A DNA stretch of 64,000 nt from positions 558,001 through 622,000 of the forward strand of contig JAPYXD010000459.1 of assembly GCA_030998225.1 (NCBI GenBank), read 5' to 3'. This DNA comes from Diplolepis rosae (Eukaryota > Arthropoda > Insecta > Hymenoptera > Diplolepididae). Positions within the stretch are counted from its first letter, which is position 1. Every line of letters starts with the position of its first letter. The translations under genes were made by a program, and so were the position numbers. Below the pieces are notes generated by a model. It made no database searches. It was not told where the DNA came from and saw only the letters and a program-made list of their open reading frames with translations. Positions 52,136 to 62,642 of this stretch are shown here, piece by piece.

Positions 52136-53315
52136 GGTAAATGTGCCAATTACTGCGGATCGAAAATCAAGACGGCTTTTAAAGTTAAAAAAAAGATTTT
52201 GAGATGAAAAAGTCGTCGCGAATTAATTTTTAAAGCAGTATTTGGTATTAAGTAAGTAGCATGCAGTCCTTAAACCCTGAAAAGAAACCAGATTTACTTA
52301 AAAAATGCGAATCTAAAAAAAATGTTCCATGTAGATATTACTGCGGGTTTGCATGAATTACTGCGCACCAATTACTGCGGAATCCCCAATTACTGCGCTC
52401 CAACTACTGTGGAAACCCAAATTTCTGCGCGCGTAATACTGCGATATTATTTTGAGTGAATTTGCAATTAATTTAGAAGTGTTGAACATTTTATTTAATC
52501 TCAATTATAAAAAGTAAACACGACGAACCATTCGTAACAAATTAAGATTAATAATTTTATTAATTTTATTTAATTTAACTTAAAATTATATCACTTGAGT
52601 TCCTCTTGCATCTTTAGCAACGATTAAGGAGTGTTGAACATTTTATTTAAACTAAATTATAAAAAGTGAACATGAAGCATTTTTAACAAATTAAGATTAA
52701 ATAATATTATAACTCTTATTTAATTTACGTTAAAATTATATTACTTGACTTCCTCTTGCCTCATTAGCAACGATTTTGGAGTTTTCAACATTTTGTTTAA
52801 TCTCAATTATAAAAAGTAAGCATAACGAAGCATTTGTAATAAATTGAAAGGTTATGCAGTGCCGCCTGACAGATCGCAGTAATTCATACACCTATGAAAA
52901 TCATGTACCAAATACTATTTTGGTAAAAAAATGATTAAAAAACATATTTTTTGTTATTTTGCATAAATATTTAGAAAAATAAGATATTTACTTTGCAAAA
53001 AATAATATTACAATAAATATTTTATTTTCAGAAACGGAATTATAACAAGTTTTTCAGAACGTGTTCATGGCCTGTCAACAAATCTAAGCATTAAATCTAT
53101 GGGAATCGGGAACATGAGAGTTTCAAATTGCAATCAATTAGCTACAAATATCGTAACTATTGATAATTCGTTGATACTTATTATGCTTGGATTAGAAATT
53201 ATGTAATTGTTTTTAATTGTTCTGTAGCGTTATATATCTTTAAAACATTGTTTATCATTAGTTTTATTTGAAACCGCAGTAACTGGGGCATCCACAGTAA
53301 TACCCACACTTACCC
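52136..53315. mobile_element. TA-flanked inverted-repeat element (Tc1/mariner-like, non-autonomous)
   Basis: Left end GGGTAAATGTGCCAATTACT; right end, read inward, GGGTAAGTGTGGGTATTACT. TA lies on each side (52134-52135, 53316-53317). Many copies of ATTACTGCG lie inside near the left end. No transposase frame. The superfamily is inferred from the TA duplication and terminal form only. Confidence 0.65.
52479..52850. repeat. Tandem repeat of about 150 bp, 2.5 copies
   Basis: Units begin at about 52479, 52631 and 52780 with GTGTTGAACATTTTATTTAA or a diverged form, followed by ATTATAAAAAGT and, except in the last partial unit, TCCTCTTGC. They lie inside the TA-flanked element at 52136-53315. Confidence 0.75.
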
Positions 53316-53649
53316 TAGGCGTAAAAAAAACAAAAACAAAAAAAAAATAGAAAAAAATGATTGCAGGAAAGTTATATATTTATAATATTTCTTTTGCGGT
53401 ATGAATTTTTTAGTGCGGATTCTATAATAATGTATAATGTTTATAAATAAAAAATAGTTAGTTTAAATTATTTTAAAAATATCTTAGTGTTCAATTTTCT
53501 TCATGTAAACAATTTTCTGTATGATTTTTTCCAAGCAATTTGCGACACGTATGTTACCTGACGTAGAAAATTCTAACGTATAATACGACAGTTTTCTACG
53601 CGTAAAGAACCGCGTATCATACGTTACATATGTTACGGACCCAACCCTG

Positions 53650-54420
53650 GACATAAGGAGACCAAAGTAATGTACATAAACTTCACGAAAAACGAGTACA
53701 GTAAAACCTATCATAGCCGTCACATATGGGAGACAAGTTCGGCTACGATGGGTACCAATGACATGCGATAATTGCTAGGGACTTATTACTAGCTTGGTTC
53801 AGTGCTGTGGCAACAGGTGCCCCTGTGTTTAGTAACACACATGTACCGGCTTGTACTTATTTTTTGTGTTTACTTTTGTGCAAAAAGGTGAGTAAAAGTT
53901 AGTTTGAAAAATAATCAGTTATTTTTGTTGATAATTTAAAAATTTCATGGATAAATTCAGTCGATAAAAAACTATAAGGAATACTTAGTGCTTGTAGTGG
54001 AAAATGTATAGATAACAGTTGAGGTTATGTTGCACGACTGTACATACATATTTAAGATCTTAATAAGTTGAAATGTAATTGGTTATGAAAATTCTCCAAT
54101 TTTTCGAAGTTAAATTGTAATTAAAATTTATAATTCAAATATAATCATTAATTAAATTAATATTTCATTTTAAATATTCATTGAAAAAAAAAATTACTAA
54201 GATTTTTTACAAAAATATGAGGACCCTCCAAAGACGGTGTTTAAGGCGGCCCTGACCATGCACATTTCTCGACCAATAATGTGAAGCGTCAGAGTGGGAT
54301 GTTCGTTAGGAGAGTGTCGGCTACGATAGGTTTTACTGTACGTTTTTCGGGAAGTATTTGCCCGAACTTCCCGTGCGTGGCGCTAGTATGAACAAATCAG
54401 GCCATGCCTACGTAATGCTT
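53650..54420. repeat. Dispersed repeat X, right part, interrupted by a TA-flanked element
   Basis: 53650-53698 and 54341-54420 read as one continuous repeat X sequence (GGAGACCAAAGTAATG, AACTTCACGAAAAACGAG, then CGGGAAGTA, ACTTCCCG and GTGGCGCTAG) once the element 53699-54338 is removed. The left part of X lies before the hAT insertion at about 49700-49742. Confidence 0.6.
53699..54338. mobile_element. Pogo/Tc1-like MITE with 21-bp terminal inverted repeats
   Basis: Ends CAGTAAAACCTATCATAGCC and, inverted, CAGTAAAACCTATCGTAGCC (one mismatch), flanked by TA at 53697-53698 and 54339-54340. 640 bp, no transposase. The CAGT terminus and TA duplication fit the pogo/Tigger or Tc1/mariner group; this is inference from the ends. 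Confidence 0.8.
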
Positions 54421-54449
54421 TAGTGGTGGCCCAACATATATAACGATGA

Positions 54450-55603
54450 GCGATCGTTACGCAACGCACCTAAAGAGGCAGCACCTCACGGTATCGAATA
54501 AAGCGGGAATCAATCATAGGATTTAAGTATAATCGAGGTAAATGTGGTTTGTTGATTAAAATATAGAGAGATTGGTACTGCTAAAATGGGCAATTCGATA
54601 TAAGTATACTATAATATAAAGAGAGACTGAATTAGAAGTATAAGAAGGATGTTCGTAGTAAAACGTGACTAGCCTTGCGATAGAATAGAATAAATAGAAT
54701 AATAGTAAAATATTCTTTTGCATTGGACATGGAGTGTTCAACAGAAGTTTAGTTTATTTGTAAAGTTTACTTACCAGAAAATTTATGTTAATATAGGGAT
54801 TGAAAAGAGGACTTATTTAGTCCGAAGCATGCTAGTTTAGGGTTTTAGATTCTGTAGGATTAGGAATGACAATTTATATAAAACAGAACTTCTTAGAAGA
54901 GCGTAGACTGTATTTCTTTACTATTTTATTCACGACGTAGAAAATAAAAGACTTTCAGCGGAAAAGGACTGGAAATGTAATAAATCACTCAAACAACCCT
55001 AAGTGTTCAAAAAACTATAAAACTATGGGCTTAGAATGGTCTAAGCTGCATTGTTCCATAAAAGAACGGTCAGAACCACTTGGACACAAGATGTTCCATA
55101 TGTTAAGGGTCGAGCGATGCCCATCAAATCATGCCTTAAGTTTGTCATCTAACAAATAGTTAAAGAGTCGATAGGGATTGAAATAGAATTAAGAGTAGGG
55201 GTTAGATGTAAAAACTAATTGGCTAGTCACGAAAGAGTGGGAGAATAAAGGCGGATCTCTGGGCGCTGTGACGTGCCAGGATCTGACCCTGACGACAAAT
55301 CGACGAACAGAGAGTCTTCGACAATTTTGGAATATAGACCAAAAAACGACTCTTGAGTTTTTATTTTAATTTTCCATATCCTTTTTGAGAATAAAACGTA
55401 TTATTAAATTTTATCCACTTTAATCAGTTCTCTTTTTTTTTCACTTGAATTGTCCGATGTCCTTTAGTGTAAACCTAATAAACTAAGTTCATTCGCGGTC
55501 GAGGTGAATTTCAATTCTTTATTGTGGAAGAACAAGAAAAAGATCAATTATAACTTTTAAATTTTAAGTGCTTTCCCGCGTGAACGATTTGGGCGTGTAA
55601 CAC
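54450..55603 (+). mobile_element. Candidate solo LTR related to the Ty3/gypsy element at 59604
   Basis: It ends GGGCGTGTAACA at 55602. Scattered blocks align in order with the 5' LTR at 59604-60936, for example CTAGTCACG against TTAGTCACG, GGAATATAGACC against AGAATATACCGG, and AACTAAGTTCATT against AACTAAATTCATT. The start is uncertain and no flanking duplication was found. No primer-binding site follows it. Evidence is by-eye similarity only. Confidence 0.4.
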
Positions 55604-55727
55604 ATAGATTTTGTCAGAGTCATCTGGCGTAAGTTCAAAATCCTAAAAGAAGATAATAGATGACTGTTCAGATCATGTTCAGATCATATTCAGATCATGT
55701 TCAGATAATTCAGAAAATAATTAAATC

Positions 55728-56080
55728 GGAATAAACTTTGAGGTTAAATAAAATCATTTAAGTAATTATTATCGAGTAATTATTCGAATCGTATTGATAA
55801 TCTTGCTTTTTGTGATTGCAGTTTCCTGATGAGTGCATCCTCACGTACATGGAGTTTTAATTGTGTATCGCAGAGTACTGTCAGGCTAAACACAAATAGA
55901 GATGATCACCCAAGCGTCCCAAAATTACAAATATATACATTGAAATAATAATACTCCATGTATGTAAGGATGCACTTACCAGAAAACTGCAATCACAAAA
56001 AGCAAGTTTATCAATGCGATTCGAATACTTACTTAATAATAATTACTTAAATAGTTTTATTAAACCTCCAAGTTTATTCC
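55728..56080. repeat. Foldback inverted repeat, about 128-bp arms
   Basis: Arms 55728-55855 and 55952-56080 are reverse complements with few differences, around a loop of about 96 bp. Arm landmarks: GGAATAAACTT at the outer end and TACATGGAGT at the inner end. Short direct repeats of GTTCAGATCAT precede it (about 55668-55706). It could be a MITE or a hairpin-RNA source; no coding. Confidence 0.75.
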
Positions 56081-57482
56081 TATCCTTCAGCATCTTAGCA
56101 TATTTTAGTGACCATTAGCAGCCATTAGTGATGCAACTACGGTCAAAGATATTATAAACCTAGATGCGGTGCAGGGCGTCAGAGTGGGGGAACGATATAT
56201 ATAGCTAACCACTTTTTCCGCCATGTCTCGAGCCGATGGTAAAGTTGGCGCGAATCGAATTTCTTTTCAAATTGATTAGCCGTGGATTCTTCACAATAAA
56301 GAAGTTAAAACTCCAACCCAGCGGTGATCTAATCCTGGAATTTCTTTTGATGTAAAAAAGGTTTAAAAAGAAAGGAAAACAATTAAATCGTTGAATTTTT
56401 ATAATCAAGAACTTTTGTATTTGGAAGTAAAATTAAATGTTGCGAGTTTCGATCTTTTTCATGACGCGGAAGATCGATTTCTAATCTAAGGGTATTCTAT
56501 GCTCAGGAGTAAGACCCTGGTCCAGTACATCGCCACATTTTCTCCCACTTGTTCTTTTTTCTTCACTGTCGTCATGCCTAGCCAATTAGCTTCAATTTTT
56601 ATCCCTTCTCTTGTACGTTTTGAGTGCAAGTGTCCCTTTACATAGATTTTCTTGGACGTGCCTAGGGTCACGTTTATGTGTGTCGAATTCTTGGGAACAC
56701 TTAGCCATAAACACATAAAATTTATGAGCAGAGAAAGAAACTAACCTATCGCCCCTGTCACTACAAGGGTTTCCTATTCCTTATAGTATAATATTACATT
56801 CGATTAAAAAATAGGTTTAAAACTGTTTACTTTGTGTCGCGACTTTAGGTCGCCTATCTGTTTATAATAAATTTGTTATTCCTAATACTTTAATCTTAAG
56901 TCTATTCTATAAAATTTAACATTCATTCTTTCGACTCTTAATTTTACTAAACTCTCCAAAAATAAACTTCATATTCTATATAAACTCTTAATCTAGTCAG
57001 TTCACCTTTTGCTTACAGTGATCTTTCTCGATTGGCATTAATTTGAATTTTCCCACCTGTATGTAGAGCATGTGCAAAATACGTTTTGCATCAATACGTT
57101 ACAGCCATATCGAAGTGCTGCCCTCATCGTACTACCAAGCCAAATCAAACCCAGCAAAGAAATGTCGATAACGTATGGATAAAGCAGAGCCAAAAATTCT
57201 TTTCAAAGACTTTTACGGTTAGGAATGTCAAATTTGACAGCTTGACAACATAATGTAAACAAAAGTTATGGCATGATGATTAATTAAGAATTACAATTAC
57301 GAATAAAAAATAATTTCTAAATAAGTGTCGAACTTTTAAATTATATTAAATTAATAATTAAGATCCAAAATATTTTAAAAGTGAATTTTTAAAAGTATTT
57401 TAATTGAAGATATGTGTTATTGATACTTGACTCTAGGTTCCAAAGTAAATACAAACTTAGATTTACGCAGTTATAGAAGTTT
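56081..57482. other. Unassigned non-coding stretch
   Basis: About 1.4 kb with moderate GC patches (56160-56340, 57080-57180) suggesting old transposon fragments. The minus-strand frame 56486-56716 (76 codons) shows no family I recognise and was not called. No splice-supported gene is visible. Confidence 0.4.
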
Positions 57483-58013
57483 TTGTTCTGATCGAAACCC
57501 TCATCAGAGATTTATTTTTAAAATAAAAAATGCATAATAAAAAGTTATTAACTTAAGATTTCTTTGATGGAAATTTTTGAAAATCAACATTTGAGAAAGA
57601 AAACTTGTAAAAAGCTGCCTAAAATTATCATTAAGTCCTTTCATCGATATGAAACCAAATAATTATATCCCACAATATTATTTTCAATTTGAAGAATTTG
57701 AATTCTTTCTGTGGAAAAAAGACGCTTTCGACTACGCTGGGATTTGAGTCCAAGTCTCAGTGGAAAAATTTCGAACTCAACCTATTAATTTAAAATTATT
57801 TACAATTATTTTAAAGCAAAGAAATATTTTAAAAATTGTTGAATTCTTTCAACCTCTTCTTTCGAAACAATGTCAAGTTTCTTATTGTCTCGCATGTAAA
57901 ACTATGTTGATTTTTAAAAATTTCCAACAAAGAAATCCTAAGTTAACAACTTTTTATTATGCATTTTTTATTTGAAAAATAAATCTCTGATGAGGGCTCC
58001 GATTAGAACCGAA
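57483..58013. repeat. Foldback inverted repeat, about 105-bp arms
   Basis: Arms about 57483-57592 and 57908-58013 are reverse complements: TCATCAGAGATTTATTTTT against AAAAATAAATCTCTGATGA, and TGCATAATAAAAAGTTATTA against its complement. The loop is about 315 bp of AT-rich DNA. A non-autonomous foldback or MITE-type element is the simplest reading. Confidence 0.75.
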
Positions 58014-59603
58014 ACACATTTTGAAAAACTAAATAATATTTTTCAATTTCATACATATTCAATTATATGAATAGGTTAAGTTAAGGGGGATTTCTACCTT
58101 GTTGAGTCAAAAAGCTATACCATTTTCTCGAATTTTTCATGAAAAAAATTTGAAATACAAAAAAATAATTTTATTAATAAATTTTATTTTTGCCCAAACT
58201 TATTTTTTTATCGCTTCGAGCCAAAGGGCATAACCGGGTTTCTATGTGAAATCGGCCTTGAAACCGAATCAAATTTCGCATCGACTATATTCTTCCAATA
58301 TCTTATTATTAAAGCACTTTTTATAATAATAGTAGACTAATGAAAAAAAAATTGTTATTTGCTAATAAACCTCTAACACGGTTTACTGCTAAAATTTTTG
58401 CAAAATATTTTGCGAATTTTGGTTGTTGCGAAAAATCAAAATCCATATTTTGTACAATTTTTAAGTGCGCACCTTAATTATATACCTAAAATTTGCGTAA
58501 TACTTGCAGCTATCACTATAAATTTTTTCAGATTTTTCAAATATGGCGTTTTTTCAAAAAATCAATTTGTTTGAAAAAAACATTTTTTTTTATCATTAAA
58601 TTTGGAGTAAAAATTTTCCCAAAGAATACTGCTACATCGGCCATCTAATGATACGTTTGTGTAATTTTTTTCAGAATTTTTCCTAGTTTCAGTTTTAAAA
58701 TAATTGAAAAGAACAAAAACACTTTTTTGTTTTGTTTATCCCATAACTTTTTAAATAATGCATGAAATAATCTCAAATTTTGGGTTTCTTCATTATTTAT
58801 GTTAGTCTATCAATCCTTGAAATTTCAAGTAAATCGGAAACATAGAGTCCTGAACCCGTCCGATTTACCATGGAACCCACCATATATTCTTGCAATTCAT
58901 GTATATTTAATAAATTATTTTAAAATAATTATAATTATAATCCAAACCACTTCTATACCCTCTTTATTTTATTTTGCAAATTCTTTTTCTCAACTATAAA
59001 TTTAATAAAGTTTGGTTAAAATTTAAAAATGAAAGTAAGTAAATAAATTCTTTTGACAATAATTTTAATCAACTTGGAGTGTCGGGGAAATTAAATTAAA
59101 AAATCAAAAAAATTGAGTAAAAAATAGAAGTATTAAATTTCATACGATATTACTGCATTTTTGTATTTGAAAGTATAAATATGGTTTATAAATAACAATG
59201 CTTATATTTATTCCATCGTAACTCAAAATATTTTCATTATTCAATAAAACAACTCGCAATATCTTTCAATATCAAAATATTAGAACTTCCAATTTCGAGA
59301 ACATATTTTCTATGGTTTGAATAATTTTCTTTTTGGTTAGAGTCTTTCTTTGCGAATACATAATATATATTTCTTTCATTCCATTAAAATAATGAAAAAA
59401 ATTCATAAAAATATTGCTGGTTTATTATTCAGTACACTAATAGTCTTAAATATAAATTTAACTTAATTTAAACTTTATTTATATTAATATAATATTTAAT
59501 AATTAATTATAATTTAATATTATAATTAATTAATTAATGTTTAGTGACTACCAATAAGCTTCTGATATTAAAATCAATAAAAAATTCAAAATCAAACTCA
59601 TCA
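58014..59603. other. AT-rich non-coding stretch before the gypsy element
   Basis: No gene recognised. The part about 58080-58860 has the look of dispersed repeat sequence (homopolymer A/T runs separated by short moderate-GC blocks such as GGGCATAACCGGGTTTC). The rest, to 59603, is simple AT-rich DNA with ATTAATTAATTAAT-type runs near 59520. Confidence 0.4.
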
Positions 59604-60936
59604 TATTACACGCCCAAATGTTTGGGCTTGTTTTATGTTTTATCGCTGGACTTGAATATTTTCAATTTATACAGCTTAAGCAAATGTAAGCTTGCTGGTT
59701 TACGAGAGGATTGAGGGGTACGGGGAGAGTTGTGGACAGCGCTCCTAAGGTTTAGTTAGCGAACTACTTCGATAGTCCAAATCGGCGGGCAGAGGTGTAC
59801 GGGGGGACCTGAACATTTGTAACGAGCGACTATAGAGTCTCGCTCGAAGTCGATTATGTAATCGACCTATCGAATCAAACTCGCGGGATTATGAATTTCG
59901 TAATAAATAAAAATATGTTTAAATCAAGGAAACTCATGTCTTATCTAAAGAAATGAGTTTCCCACGGAAAGGAGCTGAAAATCATAAAAAAAGACCTTGG
60001 GAGAATCGTAGAAACTTTCTACCTATAGATATTAGTTATAAATAATAGATTTAAATATAAGCTTCATAATTGTATTTTCGCAGCCGTAAAACATTTGGTT
60101 CGGCTTTAGAAAGTATTGTAAATTGTAAATTGTAAATTAGTTTTAAGATTTTTCTGTAAGTTATATATCACTTCTATGTATACTAGTTTTAAGGATAAGG
60201 AAAGGTTAAGTCTGGACGGTAGGATTGAATAAATTAAGTTAGGATAGAACTAGGGATTTATAAAGGTAATATTTATTTCTATTTTAGATGGGCAAAAACT
60301 AAATGGAATGGTCAGGTAAATAGGTATAGGAACCAGTTAGTCACGTACACCTAAAAATATTTAAAATAGCATGTCTGGTCGCCAGAAGGGAGTAAAAAGT
60401 AATCCTTTAAGATTTACTGTTTTACTGCCTTCTCTTGCGCTTTCACTGCAAGCACCATAAAAAGCTTACAGCTGAGAGGAGAGAGGGTGGGACTGGGGTT
60501 TTCCGAATCGGGCTTCTCCGGACTCGGTTTTCCCTGGTCGAGCTTTTCCGGGAAGTTGGGCTGGGCCTAGCGAGGGCCAGCGTGTGAAATTGAGAGAGAG
60601 GGGATGCGTGGGGGAGAGTTGCGAAAGGGGATGGGTGAGTTTTGTGGAGTGAAAGAAAGTTAGAATATACCGGACTCTTGACGTGACTCGATCTTGGTAA
60701 TTTTCTAACGTGGACCCCTCTTGTTCAGTTTTACTTTGTCGAAGTCCAGACTTAACGTTTATATTTACAAACGTTAATATATAAACTAAATTCATTAAAT
60801 ATCAATTTTACCCGAGCTTTGTGTTTTAATTATTCTCCAAATTCGTATTTTCCCGGTTCTTTTTAAAGTTTAACACCGAGCAAGAATCCACCAATTACAC
60901 GCGTCGCGTAAGTTGGACGTTCCGCGGCTCGTAACA
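59604..60936 (+). repeat. 5' long terminal repeat
   Basis: Starts TATTACACGCCC (a TG-to-TA change from the usual TGTTACACGCCC form) and ends CTCGTAACA, directly before a primer-binding site. It contains a small perfect palindrome GCCCAAATGTTTGGGC near the start and a GC-rich patch at 60480-60640. The left boundary is inferred from the ACACGCCCAAA motif, which is complementary to the end of the candidate solo LTR at 55603. The 3' LTR is outside the window. Confidence 0.6.
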
Positions 60937-60940
60937 TATA

Positions 60941-60958
60941 TGGGGGCTCGTCCGGGAT
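60941..60958 (+). other. tRNA-Pro-type primer-binding site
   Basis: TGGGGGCTCGTCCGGGAT is the 18-base sequence complementary to the 3' end of proline tRNA, as known from gammaretroviruses and many LTR elements. It lies four bases after the LTR end. It primes minus-strand DNA synthesis. Confidence 0.88.
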
Positions 60959-61291
60959 CTTGGTGCGGGAAAATCGGAAAATTTTGAATATTTGAATCTC
61001 AGACTCACAAGTGCTAGTGAAAAGTGACTGCTGCAATTGAGATTGCAATTCGTTTCTGTAACATTTTCCTAAAAACAAACGAAATGTGAAATAGTTCCCT
61101 GAACAATTATCAAAACCAAGTGCGCTAAAACACAAATGAACATTAAACTTTTATAAAATTTCCGGTCACGTGCTCGCGAGTGAGAAACTGATTAAATTTA
61201 TAGAATTAAGACTGTGCTTAACATTGATACTTTAATGTATATAATTTGTTCCTGTGTTGATAATTCTATCTTGTGGTGCCGATTCGTTTTT

Positions 61292-61420
61292 AAATTGTTC
61301 CTGTGCTGCTGACCTGCTTCAAATTGTTCCTGTGCTGCTGAACCTGCTTCAAATTGTTCCTATGCTACGGAGGTGTCTCGATTTGTTCCTGTGTGGTGCC
61401 AATTCGTCCATGTGCTGCTT
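61292..61420. repeat. Minisatellite of about 30 bp in the leader
   Basis: Units such as AAATTGTTCCTGTGCTGCTG repeat at about 61292, 61321 and 61351, with decayed copies near 61380 and upstream near 61246. It lies between the primer site and gag and does not encode a recognisable protein. Confidence 0.75.
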
Positions 61421-61632
61421 AATGCATGGGAGTTTTCTTCGAAGACTGTGAAGAATTCTATTGTGCTCATCAGAACTTCAAGATCAAAGAAATTCTATAA
61501 ATTTACATGGAATTTAATAGTCGATACTGGTAAAGCCTTCTGGAACGATCTTCATTGAGGGCTTTTGGCTTATAAAAGGATTTATACCCCGATTCGAGCA
61601 TCTTCCGGTTCCTGAGAATCAACGGTGGACTA

Positions 61633-61672
61633 CATCGAGGATCATCGAGGATCATCGAGGATCATCGAGGGA
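61633..61672. repeat. 10-bp tandem repeat CATCGAGGAT
   Basis: Four head-to-tail copies of CATCGAGGAT, the last with its final base changed. It sits about 60 bases downstream of a TATAAAAGG motif at about 61571. Both are inside the leader of the LTR element. Confidence 0.7.
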
Positions 61673-62289
61673 AACAACGAGGGAAAACTTATGTAGGAGC
61701 TGGATTATCATCAATTTTGTGAAAAGTGCGGGAGTGAACCCTTTCAAAAGGGAAAGAGTCATTTTTCGTTTATTTGTTAGTGCTTGTTTACAAATAAAAT
61801 TGGATTATATCTCAGGATTCGCAAGCGTAATAAGGACTAAGTACAAAGGACTTCAAAAGGTCAGATTAGATTATAAGTAATATTATATTGGTTCAAAAAT
61901 TTACATATGTATATTACACGTCTCCTCAGATTTTCCAGTTTCACTAAATATTCTACATTATTTTGTTGAAAATAAATTTTCCCTTGTTTATTTAAGCTTA
62001 TTTCTTGTAATTTAATGCTAAAGGTCAAGTCATTTTCTCAAAGTGACTAAATTCGCTTTTGATTTCAAAGGAAAAGGAAATTCAATTTGCTTAAGGCTCC
62101 GCCAATCTCAAGCTACACACTTATCATGACATTCGCGTTTCACGCTCGACTTTTTGAATAAATCCCTGCAACTTTCTAATAATCTACATGATTGAAATAT
62201 TTTACATTTTGTTTATAAGGTAAATTTTTAAATTTCGAACGTATTTTCCCTTAAAAATCGAAACATACATCCCGACGAGAGATGTCATG

Positions 62290-62540
62290 ATGATAATTTG
62301 TAGACCTCATGTAAGCAAATAATTTTTCCAATTAAAAAGATTCCTTTGTATCTCACATACTTTTTCTAAAAAGGGTGTAATTTTGAATTCTAATCGTACC
62401 CTTTTTCAAAAATTTTAAAACATAAAAAAATACGTTTTATTAGAAGCTGTGTTAGACAAATTTGTAGGTCTTATTGAAGCAAACAGTTTTACATCCCTAC
62501 GTTTTCCCCTTTCTATTTGTAGACCTTCATATAGTAAATT
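62290..62540 (+). repeat. Dispersed repeat Y, second copy
   Basis: Aligns by eye with about 46770-46970: TTTGTATCTCACATA, a TTCTAAAAA block, ACGTTTTATTAGAAGCTG against ATGTTTTATCAGAAACTG, and GACAAATTTGTAG. Class unknown. It is located just upstream of gag, suggesting an insertion into the leader or shared ancestry. Confidence 0.6.
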
Positions 62541-62642
62541 ATTTTGTAACATAAATTTTAAACAATATTTTTATTTTTTGTGCCTTTTTCTACTTGAAAT
62601 AAAGAAATAAGATAAATATATATATATACATATTTATATAAT

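Larger units (their letters stand above)
49743..53649 (+). mobile_element. hAT element with transposase remnants and 8-bp target duplication
   Basis: Left end CAGGGATGGGTAAC; right end, read inward, CAGGGTTGGGTCCGTAAC. GACATAAG flanks it at 49735-49742 and 53650-53657, an 8-bp duplication as expected for hAT. It carries BED-finger and C-terminal dimerisation remnants of a hAT transposase but not the catalytic core. A 1.2-kb TA-flanked element (52136-53315) is inserted inside. It sits inside dispersed repeat X, whose copy near 2335-2370 has the same sequence without an insertion. Confidence 0.9.

Noticed and set aside
60466..60795. Minus-strand frame of 109 codons with serine/leucine/proline-rich sequence
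   Set aside because: It lies in the GC-rich patch of the LTR; composition is low-complexity and no family is recognised.
61571..61620. TATAAAAGG as a host promoter
   Set aside because: It is inside the leader of the LTR element and no downstream host gene is visible.
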